Assembly (NCBI GenBank): GCA_016199675.1
Contig: JACQGE010000088.1
Location: 1 to 35,963, forward strand
Direction of reading: 5' to 3'
Source of the DNA: Acidobacteriota bacterium
Lineage (GTDB): Bacteria > Acidobacteriota > Terriglobia > 2-12-FULL-54-10
Length of the DNA: 35,963 bases
The notes under the pieces were generated by a model, which saw nothing but the letters and a program-made list of their open reading frames with translations, was not told where the DNA came from and made no database searches. Shown here piece after piece: positions 17,467 through 24,725 of this stretch. The first letter of the stretch is position 1. Every line of letters begins with the position of its first letter. Both the position numbers and the translations under genes were made by a program.

Positions 17467-17490
17467 ACGGGTGTCAATAGGATAATCACG
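17467..17490 (-). repeat. Right terminal inverted repeat, 24 bp
   Basis: Exact reverse complement of 15511-15534. On the minus strand it also places TTGACA pointing inward, toward the transposase gene. Confidence 0.93.
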
Positions 17491-17498
17491 AAAGATGG
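17491..17498. repeat. Right 8-bp target site duplication
   Basis: AAAGATGG directly outside the right inverted repeat, identical to 15503-15510. Confidence 0.9.
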
Positions 17499-17574
17499 CT
17501 TGTAACTCAAGACAGACCGATTCGCATATAATCAGGAAGTCTTCATTCGATTGCCCTCATTGGCTAAAGCACTT

Positions 17575-18753
17575 ATGACCCAACTCGCGGTCAACATAAA
17601 GACCTGGATTCGCGAGGCCGCCGGGCGCCTAGGGTTTGACCTGTGCGGCATCGCTCCTGCGGCAACTCCGGCGCGGGACCGGGAGCAATATCTTTGGTGG
17701 CTCGAAGAAGATTTTCATGGGGAAATGAAATATATGGAAAGGCCACAGCGGCGGGACATTCGCGAACTGTTGCCCAGTGTCCGCTCGGTGATTTGCGTCG
17801 CGGTGGTTTATAACACCTCGTTCCCCAAATCCACCGAAACCCAGGACAAGACGCGCGGGTGGATTTCACGCTATGCCTGGGGAGAGGATTACCACCGGGT
17901 CTTAGAGGAACAATTGAAGAAGCTGCTGGAAGAACTACGAGCAGCCGTGAACTACCCTTTCGACGCCAAGATTTATGTGGATACCGGACCGCTGCTGGAA
18001 CGCGCCCTGGCTCGCGCCGCCGGTCTGGGATGGATTGCCAAGAATACCTGTCTGATCCACCCGAAACTCGGCTCCTGGTTTGTAGTCGGCGAGATCTTGA
18101 CCAGTTTGGAATTGGAGTCCGACGCACCGGCCCAGGATCGTTGCGGGACCTGTACGCGCTGCATTGACGCCTGCCCTACCGCAGCCATCGTGGAACCTTA
18201 CGTGCTCGATGCCACACGCTGCATCTCCTATTTCACTATTGAACTTAGGGGAGGGATTCCCGAGGAGTTCCGCGCCGACATGGGGCGGCACGTCTTCGGA
18301 TGCGACATCTGTCAAGACGTTTGCCCTTGGAATCGCAAGGCGCCATTCACAATGCTGCCAGGATTCCAGCCGCGAACTTTCGATTCTCCAACGGACCCGG
18401 AAAGCGAATTGAAAAACAGTATTCAGAGCCAAGACGAATCTGCATCAGATTCATTCAGTCCGTGCACAGAAGAATCTACGCGAGAACCGGAAAGTCACTT
18501 CCCTGCCCCCAGCCTCTTTAGCCCGCCGCTCGATTGGCTAGCCTCTCTTGCAGAAGAAGACTTCCGTAAGCTGTTCCAGCACAGCCCCGTCAAAAGGGCG
18601 CGCTACCAAGGCCTGTTGCGTAATGTGGCCGTGGCGATGGGGAATTCCCGCGAACCAAAGTTCCGCCCGATCTTGCAGAAGCTGGCAGAGTATCCTGATC
18701 GGGTGGTCCAGGAACACGCCCGGTGGGCACTACAGCAGCTTGATTTGAAGTGA
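17575..18753 (+). CDS. queG: Epoxyqueuosine reductase QueG
   Basis: Cobalamin- and iron-sulfur-dependent enzyme that reduces epoxyqueuosine to queuosine in tRNA. Seen (numbering from ATG 17575): LGFDLCGIAP near the start, VDTGP with the proposed catalytic Asp near 136, GWIAKNT, and the double ferredoxin motif CGTCTRCIDACP (Cys190-200) with CDICQDVCPWN (Cys243-250). The C-terminal HEAT-like part is SPVKRARYQGLLRNVAVAMGN. Between the Fe-S domain and that part is an extra stretch of about 50 residues rich in Ser, Glu and Asp (about 268-318) that I do not remember from typical QueG. TTG 17551 is an alternative start with AGGAAG 11 bases upstream. The IS1595-type element ends 85 bases upstream and may supply or disrupt its promoter. 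Confidence 0.93.
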   Translation: MTQLAVNIKTWIREAAGRLGFDLCGIAPAATPARDREQYLWWLEEDFHGEMKYMERPQRRDIRELLPSVRSVICVAVVYNTSFPKSTETQDKTRGWISRYAWGEDYHRVLEEQLKKLLEELRAAVNYPFDAKIYVDTGPLLERALARAAGLGWIAKNTCLIHPKLGSWFVVGEILTSLELESDAPAQDRCGTCTRCIDACPTAAIVEPYVLDATRCISYFTIELRGGIPEEFRADMGRHVFGCDICQDVCPWNRKAPFTMLPGFQPRTFDSPTDPESELKNSIQSQDESASDSFSPCTEESTREPESHFPAPSLFSPPLDWLASLAEEDFRKLFQHSPVKRARYQGLLRNVAVAMGNSREPKFRPILQKLAEYPDRVVQEHARWALQQLDLK

Positions 18754-18775
18754 ACTCTAAGTTGAATTGGTGATT

Positions 18776-19750
18776 TTACACCGGCCGTTTCTGCGCGGTT
18801 ACGTTCAACGTTCCTCCCTGTCCCTGGCTTGCATCCCATAGAACGCTGCCCAGCGCCGGCAAAGAAAGGAAACCAGCCGCGGCAAGGCGGGATAATTTTT
18901 CGATAACTGAGAAAGTACGTTCTCCTTTCAACAGGGAATAAAGCCGGTTCTCATCCATTAGCACACGGTTCATCCAACTTTGCAGTGTACCGAACCAATC
19001 ATATTCAAACGAAAACGTGGAGCAACGAACAACCCGGAAGCCGTAGCGGGGGAGTAAAGTTTCAAGGGTCGAGCGACGAAAATGCCAAAAATGACGAGGC
19101 AGATCCAGGTGAAACCAACTGCGGCCCGAGGCCTGCGATTGCGCGCCTCCGAAGTTCGGAACGGCAATAGACAACCAGCCTCCTGGACGTAGAATGCGAT
19201 GGATTTCTTGAAGTGTTACTTTAGGATTTGGCAGATGCTCTAAGACATGCCAGAGAATCACAATTTGAAAGTGGTCCTGGGGAAAATTGCATTCCGGCAG
19301 GTCTTTATAGAACACATGGGGAATTGAATGCTCCGGAGAAGAAGCCCGCTCAATTCCGTAGGCCTCGTAGCCAGCCTTGCGAGCCAATTTGACCAGCGTT
19401 CCCCGGCCACAGCCAATGTCGAGAAGCCGTCCTTCCAATCCCAACAGCGGTTGAATCTTTTTCCATCTCAGCCAACTCAAAGCCGCAACGCCTTGTTCCA
19501 CAGGCCCAAGAAATTTCTTTCTCCCCTTGCCGTAGTAGGTTTCATCGTAATAGGAAGTCAGTTCGGAGTCCTGCGGCTGCGGAAAAAGAAAAGTCACGCC
19601 GCAGGCGGCGCATTCAAAGAGCTGGAATGGCTCTGTCAAGAGACTGGAGCGTGATAATTGAGCAGAACCACAAAGAGAGCACGCGCGCGGCGCGCTATAG
19701 GAACTGTTTGAATCGATGGATGCCGGTGCGGTGGACAAAGTACTTCGCAA
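18776..19750 (-). CDS. Class I SAM-dependent methyltransferase with N-terminal zinc ribbon
   Basis: Residues 24-50 hold two CxxC pairs (CSLC, CAAC), a small zinc ribbon common in methyltransferases acting on sugars or polyketide-like substrates. The SAM site is LLDIGCGRGT (110-118), followed by WHVLEHLPNP and ILRPGGWLSIAVPN, as in Methyltransf_23. The C-terminal 70 residues contain two moderately hydrophobic helices. The first codon is TTG 19750, inside the end of the glycosyltransferase gene; the overlap is 56 bases, and other internal starts are possible. Linkage to a polyprenyl-phosphate-type glycosyltransferase suggests envelope glycan or lipid modification, but the substrate is unknown. 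Confidence 0.85.
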   Translation of the reverse strand: MRSTLSTAPASIDSNSSYSAPRACSLCGSAQLSRSSLLTEPFQLFECAACGVTFLFPQPQDSELTSYYDETYYGKGRKKFLGPVEQGVAALSWLRWKKIQPLLGLEGRLLDIGCGRGTLVKLARKAGYEAYGIERASSPEHSIPHVFYKDLPECNFPQDHFQIVILWHVLEHLPNPKVTLQEIHRILRPGGWLSIAVPNFGGAQSQASGRSWFHLDLPRHFWHFRRSTLETLLPRYGFRVVRCSTFSFEYDWFGTLQSWMNRVLMDENRLYSLLKGERTFSVIEKLSRLAAAGFLSLPALGSVLWDASQGQGGTLNVTAQKRPV

Positions 19751-20471
19751 TGGTTTTCAGAATTCCAAGGCCGTAAATGCAGCCTTGGCCGAAGCTGACC
19801 GACGAGCAATCAAAACTATATCGTGTGCTGACAGGGATTTCTTTAAACCGAAATCTTTTAAGCACCAATTGCACGATGATTTCATTATCAAAAAGAAAGC
19901 CTTCCGAATTGGCTTCAAAGTTGACGGTTTCCAATGCCTTTCGTGTGAAGGCTCGATAACCGGTGTGAAACTCCGAGAAGCGGGTGCCCAGCGCCAGATT
20001 TTCCAGGCCAGTGAGACTCTTGTTCGCCACATACTTCCACAGAGGCATCCCTCCTTGGAGAGGATGTCCTAGCATACGGGATGCCAGCACCACATCCGCT
20101 TCGCCGGAACGAAGCGGAGCCACCAGGTCGCCGACAATCGTGGGATCGTATTGGTAGTCCGGGTGCAGCATAACGATGAATTCGGCACCATGCTCCAGCG
20201 CCCTCGTATAACAGGTTTTTTGGTTTCCCCCATAGCCTCGATTTTTGCGATGGCGAATGGCAGTGATCGGTAATGTATTGGCCACGGCCCAAGTGCCATC
20301 CGAACTGGCGTCATCCACCAGAATAATCTCGTCATAACTGCTGGGCGGAATGTGGTAGTACGTTTTAGCCAACGTCCGGGCAGAATTATAGGCCGGCATC
20401 ACTACAACTGTCTTGCGGCGGGTAGCCTCGAAGCCTATTTCGCGCTCTGTCTCGCTGCGCGGAAGCGTCAT
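19695..20471 (-). CDS. GT2 family glycosyltransferase (dolichyl-phosphate-mannose-synthase-like)
   Basis: The fold is GT-A: VVVMPAYNSA near the N-terminus, IILVDDASSDGT (nucleotide-sugar and metal site), NRGYGGNQK, then MLHPDYQYDP with the DxD-like acidic pair. HTGYRAFTRKAL and NEIIVQLVLK follow, the order found in Dpm1-like enzymes that transfer sugar to a polyprenyl phosphate. No transmembrane helices are seen at the C-terminus, so it is probably a peripheral membrane or soluble enzyme. The frame opens at 20564, but the ATG at 20471 with GAAGAGGG in front gives a normal N-terminus (258 residues). It overlaps the following methyltransferase gene, so the two are likely coupled. Confidence 0.88.
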   Translation of the reverse strand: MTLPRSETEREIGFEATRRKTVVVMPAYNSARTLAKTYYHIPPSSYDEIILVDDASSDGTWAVANTLPITAIRHRKNRGYGGNQKTCYTRALEHGAEFIVMLHPDYQYDPTIVGDLVAPLRSGEADVVLASRMLGHPLQGGMPLWKYVANKSLTGLENLALGTRFSEFHTGYRAFTRKALETVNFEANSEGFLFDNEIIVQLVLKRFRFKEIPVSTRYSFDCSSVSFGQGCIYGLGILKTIAKYFVHRTGIHRFKQFL

Positions 20472-20598
20472 TGCGCCCTCTTCGCCTTTCCGCCGCATTC
20501 TACCACAGAGTTTATTCCCTCCAGCGGCCACACTCCGGCTTCTTGCGCGAATCCTGATCGCCAACGGGAAATGATAAAGGCGGTTTTGGCTAAATTTG

Positions 20599-21516
20599 CT
20601 AGGAGCAGCGAGCAGGGAGGGTCAAGGTTTGTCCCGGATAAATCCGATCTACATCATTGATTTGAGGATTCACTGCCACAATGCAGCCCCAGGCTTCCCC
20701 ATCCCCAAATCGCGCTTCGGCCAACTTCCACAGCGAGTCGCCTCTTTGGACACGCACTTGTTGGATTTCGGAGGACACAGGGGCCACGGGGATTGTAGAT
20801 TTAGAGGGGAGGCGGAGGCGCTGGCCAGTTCGAATCCGATTCGGATCCGCCAGTTCCGGGTTGGCCTCCACAAATTTTCGCCATTCTGCGCCATCTCCTA
20901 AATACCGGCTGGCAAGTTTCCACAACGAGTCACCATTTTCTACGCGAATCCAATCCTCGGATGGAAGCGGTGCCTGGGTGGAAAGCTCAACCTGCTTCAC
21001 TTTATCATCCCGATGTTTGGCACCCCGCAAATTCGTCGAGACAGCAGCCAACGGCGCACCAGAACCCTTGGAGAGGGGCTGCGAAGGTTTCTCTGTTACC
21101 TTTGCCTCTATGGCAACGTTTTGCTCGGGGGAGAACTGTTTTATTCGGCGATAGTATCGCGCAATGTCTCCGAGCGGAGTATCGGGAGACCAAGATACCG
21201 ACCCGGAAATTTGTGCTTCCGGTGGCACTTTGCCAGGAAATAGCGCCGTGTCCGGAAGCGAGTCCTCGATGATGGCCGGTTCTTGCCGCTCAACAATCTT
21301 GGGACGTTGCATATCCTCGTTCGTATAAACATGCGCCACAGGAGGCGATTCCACACCCTTGCGTGCTCGCTCCTGGCGAGCCAGATCACCGAGGCTCTGC
21401 GCCACAGCGGATTCCGCTCCAACAATTAACATTCCCACCAGCAACCCGCCGGCAATTTTCGTCCACGGACACTTTGTTGGGAAGTTCTCGAATCCATCTG
21501 TATGAAAAAGCCTCAT
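20599..21516 (-). CDS. Exported protein with two LysM domains
   Basis: An N-terminal signal peptide (hydrophobic core near residues 20-34, ending SAVAQ) is followed by a basic helix SLGDLARQERARKG, a Pro/Glu-rich linker, and two LysM domains at the C-terminus. The first begins IRVENGDSLWKLASRYLGDG and the second VRVQRGDSLWKLAEARFGDG. Both end in the usual GQxLxLP strand. LysM domains bind peptidoglycan or chitin N-acetylglucosamine, so the protein probably sits on the periplasmic cell wall. No catalytic domain is visible. The frame extends to a GTG at 21627 and an ATG at 21546; ATG 21516 is chosen to place the signal peptide near the start, but none has a good Shine-Dalgarno. Confidence 0.85.
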   Translation of the reverse strand: MRLFHTDGFENFPTKCPWTKIAGGLLVGMLIVGAESAVAQSLGDLARQERARKGVESPPVAHVYTNEDMQRPKIVERQEPAIIEDSLPDTALFPGKVPPEAQISGSVSWSPDTPLGDIARYYRRIKQFSPEQNVAIEAKVTEKPSQPLSKGSGAPLAAVSTNLRGAKHRDDKVKQVELSTQAPLPSEDWIRVENGDSLWKLASRYLGDGAEWRKFVEANPELADPNRIRTGQRLRLPSKSTIPVAPVSSEIQQVRVQRGDSLWKLAEARFGDGEAWGCIVAVNPQINDVDRIYPGQTLTLPARCS

Positions 21517-21689
21517 AGCTGCCGTTTTTTTAACACATCCTTCCATGTAGCGCAAACAATGTTTGGCTATTTCACGAACAGGTATCTTAAATATTACTGC
21601 TGCTAGACACCGGTCGTCGGGTAGCACTTGCAGTTCATTCCGAATCAGACCCTTGTCACAATCTGGTTAACGACTACTTTTCGTCGCTC

Positions 21690-21767
21690 TCAACGACGGT
21701 TGGCAATGATTAGTGCTGCCACTGCTGCCACGATAAGAATAAGAACGATAATCTGATCTGTCCCCAT
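21690..21767 (-). CDS. 25-residue single-pass membrane micro-protein
   Basis: ATG at 21767 is preceded by AGGAGG nine bases upstream, among the best ribosome sites in the window. The product is 25 residues: MGTDQ, then about 17 strongly hydrophobic residues (Ile, Val, Leu, Ala only), then NRR and TGA. This is a small-membrane-protein plan with the positive-inside rule placing the C-terminus in the cytoplasm. It is far below usual gene-calling limits. It lies between the 114-residue membrane protein and the LysM gene, all on the minus strand. Function unknown. The case rests on the ribosome site and the clean hydrophobic/charged pattern. Confidence 0.6.
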   Translation of the reverse strand: MGTDQIIVLILIVAAVAALIIANRR

Positions 21768-21820
21768 TACACAATTCCTCCTCGGCACAAATCGGGCTTT
21801 CTTTCAATTCGCGGCTGAGA

Positions 21821-22165
21821 TTAAATACGGGAGGTTGAAGAAGGTGGGGAACGCTCTCGGGCGTTTTGAAGGAAGATCAGCGAAAAACGTCTCGGGATTA
21901 ACCCTTCGATATGCTCGGCATTCTCGCTGAGATATAAATTGATCGGAGTAACCGAATAAAAGGCGAGATTTTTCTTGGGTTCGGTATTGACTTTCTCTAT
22001 GGCCAGGACTTGGAATGACTGAACTTCATATCCGCCAGCTTCGGTGGGCGACGCCACTTTCTGGGAATGCAATGAAAATAGTGCCAACCATAAAGGAAGA
22101 AAGGCGATCCAGGCGAATAGCCAGCAGCCTACCCAAACTTTCGATCTAGTTGCGCCGAATTTCAC
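21821..22165 (-). CDS. Small membrane-anchored protein of unknown function
   Basis: 114 residues, no family recognised. The basic start (MKFGATRSK) is followed by a hydrophobic helix at about 10-32 (VWVGCWLFAWIAFLPLW), an uncleaved anchor or signal. A soluble part with beta-like stretches follows (YEVQSFQVLAIEKV, LAFYSVTPINLYL) and ends in a basic, Ser-rich tail. It is transcribed divergently from the ACP gene with only about 66 bases between the starts, so the promoters probably overlap or face each other. The coding case rests on length, hydrophobic anchor and position. The ribosome site is weak. Confidence 0.55.
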   Translation of the reverse strand: MKFGATRSKVWVGCWLFAWIAFLPLWLALFSLHSQKVASPTEAGGYEVQSFQVLAIEKVNTEPKKNLAFYSVTPINLYLSENAEHIEGLIPRRFSLIFLQNARERSPPSSTSRI

Positions 22166-22231
22166 AATAATACTTTATCATTAAAATTGCTTTCCATAGG
22201 TAGGGTAGTTATTCCGGGGAGTAGGGGGGCC

Positions 22232-22504
22232 GTGGTGGAACAGTTCACTGAAACCGTATTATCCGCCGTGGCGTCGGTAAAGCACATCCCTCGAGACCAG
22301 ATTTTTTCGGAAAGTTCATTGCAAGACCTGGGATTCGACTCGCTGGATAAAGTCACTCTAGTATTCGAGCTCGAAAAGCAATTTCAACTCTCGATTCCAG
22401 ACGAAGAAATCAGCACAATTCGCAGTGTGCGCGATATCATTGACGGGATATCGAAGCTGGTGGCCAATGCTTCTCGCGACTCTGCCCCGGAGAAAAAACC
22501 ATGA
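22232..22504 (+). CDS. Acyl carrier protein (stand-alone, cluster-specific)
   Basis: About 90 residues with the phosphopantetheine site in LGFDSLDKVTL (Ser37 with the chosen start), followed by the usual acidic helix FELEKQF and ISTIRSVRDIID. The frame opens at a TTG at 22187, but GTG at 22232 (or 22235) with a GGGGG block nearby puts the serine at position 36-37, as in ordinary ACPs. Its stop overlaps the KAS gene start (ATGA), so the pair is co-translated. It is the first gene of the type III PKS region and differs from the acpP-fabF housekeeping setting (no fabD/fabG here), suggesting a dedicated carrier for a special acyl chain. Confidence 0.93.
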   Translation: MVEQFTETVLSAVASVKHIPRDQIFSESSLQDLGFDSLDKVTLVFELEKQFQLSIPDEEISTIRSVRDIIDGISKLVANASRDSAPEKKP

Positions 22505-23730
22505 GCATGAGGCGAGTGGTGGTTACGGGCGCGGGTATGATCTGCGCTTTGGGCCATAACACTTCGGAGGCATGGAATGCGGTCTGCGCCGGCAGAAGCG
22601 GTATCGGTCGGATTGATTCCGTGGACGTTTCCCAGTTGAGGTTCCACAACGGAGCCCAAGTGCGCGACTACGATTCCAGGAAACACTTTGAACCTAACCG
22701 GGAAGACTTGCTTGATCCTTTTGCTCAGTACGCGATCATTGCAGCCCGTGAAGCATTGCGAGACTCTGGGATCCAACTCACTCCCGCGATTCGCGAAAAG
22801 ACAGCCATTGTAACGGGCTCGTGCCTGGGCGGCCAATCCACGCAAGACGCTCAATTTATCGAGCTGTATCGGCGGGACCAAGGGAGGGTTCACCCCTTGA
22901 CCATTCCTCGCACGATGGCGAACGCAGCGGCCAGCCAAATCGCAATGGAGTTCGGCACCCTAGGCCCAGCCTATACGATCTCCACGGCGTGCTCGTCAGC
23001 AAATCATGCAATCGGGCAGGCCTTTTGGATGGTCCGGGAAGGCATCGCAGACCTGGCGATTGCCGGAGGCAGCGAAGCGCCGTTTAGCCTGGGGTTGTTA
23101 AAAGCCTGGGAGGCCCTGCGAGTTGTCTCGCCAGATACATGCCGACCTTTTTCCAAAGATCGGCGCGGTTTGATCCTGGGCGAAGGCGGCGCCATGCTTA
23201 TTCTAGAACCGCTCGAAATCGCGAAGGCTCGCGGAGCTACCATTTATGCGGAAATCGTGGGATTTGGGATGTCATCGGATGCCCATCACATCACGCAACC
23301 TTCTATCGAAGGGCCTGTCCGCGCCATGAGCGCCGCATTGCGCGACGCCGGGCTTGCACCGGAGCAGATCGGCTATATCAACGCGCATGGCACGGGCACT
23401 CCAACCAATGACCCGATAGAAACACGCGCGATTCGCAAACTTTTTGGCCCACATGCAAATAGGCTGGCTGTGAGTTCCACGAAGTCTCTCCATGGCCATG
23501 CGCTCGGCGCTGCTGGCGCACTCGAAGCCGTGTGCACCGTTCTGGCGCTGCTAAAGGGACTTCTTCCGCCTACCGTCAACTTTACTGCGCAAGACCCGGA
23601 ATGCGATCTGGATGTTGTGCCCAATTTCGCCCGGCCAGCGCAAATCGAATGCGCTCTATCGAACTCGTTCGCCTTCGGAGGTCTTAATGCGGTCCTCGCG
23701 TTCCGAGCACATACGAATGGACCATACTAA
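22501..23730 (+). CDS. Beta-ketoacyl-ACP synthase, KAS II (FabF-like)
   Basis: 409 residues with the complete Cys-His-His triad: Cys164 in STACSSAN, His296 in NAHGTGTPTND and His333 in STKSLHGHALGAAGA. The family's usual Met-Thr before Gly-His is replaced by Leu-His. The N-terminal VVVTGAGMICALG and C-terminal NSFAFGGLNAVL are standard. FabF-type enzymes elongate acyl-ACP with malonyl-ACP. The 4-base overlap with the ACP gene and the type III PKS two genes downstream suggest it prepares or elongates the acyl starter. It may equally be a chain-length or ketosynthase-like partner in an aryl polyene-type system, but no other such genes are seen. Confidence 0.93.
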   Translation: MSMRRVVVTGAGMICALGHNTSEAWNAVCAGRSGIGRIDSVDVSQLRFHNGAQVRDYDSRKHFEPNREDLLDPFAQYAIIAAREALRDSGIQLTPAIREKTAIVTGSCLGGQSTQDAQFIELYRRDQGRVHPLTIPRTMANAAASQIAMEFGTLGPAYTISTACSSANHAIGQAFWMVREGIADLAIAGGSEAPFSLGLLKAWEALRVVSPDTCRPFSKDRRGLILGEGGAMLILEPLEIAKARGATIYAEIVGFGMSSDAHHITQPSIEGPVRAMSAALRDAGLAPEQIGYINAHGTGTPTNDPIETRAIRKLFGPHANRLAVSSTKSLHGHALGAAGALEAVCTVLALLKGLLPPTVNFTAQDPECDLDVVPNFARPAQIECALSNSFAFGGLNAVLAFRAHTNGPY

Positions 23731-23835
23731 AGGAAGCAATGGTCAGCGGGCGAATCGCCTGCCCTGCCGGGAGATGAGTATGCTATGCTGAGAGAAAAGG
23801 TCGGGGGCACAATCAGTAAAGTGTGAATTAGAAGA

Positions 23836-24672
23836 ATGCGCGTTAGCCCTCATGTCGGGCGGACTATTCATAAAACCTTTCAGGTTGTTTGCGCTGTGAT
23901 CATGACCTGGTTGTTTGTCGCCATGCCCGCTGGAGCGGCAGAACAACAGGGCCTAGAAGGAATTGCCCGAGGATTCCCATCCCTTCTCGACCTGTCCGGA
24001 AAGAAACTGGCGGATGGGGATTTCGCCCAGTGGATAGAAAATGATCGGCTTCATATCAGGATTCACTATGAGTTCGGAGGAGGCCGACGAATTGAAGAGC
24101 GGGCAATCCTTCAGCTAAAACCACAGCTCGCTCAAGAAGAATGGTCATGGCGTGAGCTGCGGGAGGGGAAAATTTATCGCGAGTTCGAGCTAGTCATCAA
24201 TAAAAAGAGGGCGACGGCGCAAACCAATGAAGGCAAAAATCCCGAGCGATGGTCGGAGCAAGTTGACGTTCAGACTGGCCGCGCTTTCGCCGGTATCGGC
24301 TTTGTGCTTGCTATCCAAAGCCAGAGGGATCGCCTCATTCAAGGAGAAAAGATCGAACTGCAAACGGTAGGCTTCACGCCGAAGCCTCGCGCAGTTGCTG
24401 TGGAGATCGAGTATGGCGGCCTCGATCAGATGCGGATGGCTGGCCGGGTCCTCCACGGTGACCGTTTTGTCATCCACCCAACGATTCCCTGGGTGGTGGA
24501 TCTATTCGTCGATGTCCCCGATACTCTTGTATGGCTCGCCAACCCGCCTCCGGCGGCGTTTCTGAGAGTCGAAGGGCCCCTGGCAGAGCCCAGCGATCCC
24601 GTCATCCGAATTGATCTTTTGCCCGGAGGCAGCAGTGGGCCGGCACAACCGGTACGAGCCAATGTACGGTAA
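23836..24672 (+). CDS. Exported protein of unknown function in the PKS region
   Basis: 278 residues, not recognised. The N-terminus (MRVSPHVGRTIHKTF, then hydrophobic VVCAVIMTWLFVAMPAGA, then AEQQG) is a signal peptide with probable cleavage after AGA. The mature part looks beta-rich: HIRIHYEFGGG, a charged EWSWRELREGKIYREFE segment, VAVEIEYGG, and a C-terminal VRIDLLPGG-like strand. There are no cysteines after the signal and no catalytic motif I can name. It sits 105 bases after the KAS gene and 53 bases before the type III PKS gene on the same strand. A periplasmic or outer-membrane role linked to the lipid product (binding or transport) is speculation. Confidence 0.7.
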   Translation: MRVSPHVGRTIHKTFQVVCAVIMTWLFVAMPAGAAEQQGLEGIARGFPSLLDLSGKKLADGDFAQWIENDRLHIRIHYEFGGGRRIEERAILQLKPQLAQEEWSWRELREGKIYREFELVINKKRATAQTNEGKNPERWSEQVDVQTGRAFAGIGFVLAIQSQRDRLIQGEKIELQTVGFTPKPRAVAVEIEYGGLDQMRMAGRVLHGDRFVIHPTIPWVVDLFVDVPDTLVWLANPPPAAFLRVEGPLAEPSDPVIRIDLLPGGSSGPAQPVRANVR

Positions 24673-24725
24673 ATCGAAAAAGCCAGTCGTAAAATAGGAT
24701 CAGAGTAGCTGAAAAGAGGCGCGCT

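Larger units (their letters stand above)
15511..17490. mobile_element. Complete IS1595-family (ISXO2-type) transposon with passenger genes
   Basis: The element is 1980 bp long and bounded by perfect 24-bp inverted repeats and a perfect 8-bp direct duplication. Contents are a plus-strand membrane-protein gene (15559-16410), a convergent transposase gene on the minus strand whose end overlaps it by 20 bases, and a 51-codon plus-strand ORF divergent from the transposase start (17283-17438). Identical ends and an intact transposase suggest recent insertion and possible activity. The insertion site lies 85 bases upstream of the start of the frameshifted secreted-protein gene and about 60-85 bases upstream of queG. 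It may therefore have separated or changed the promoters of both. Confidence 0.93.
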
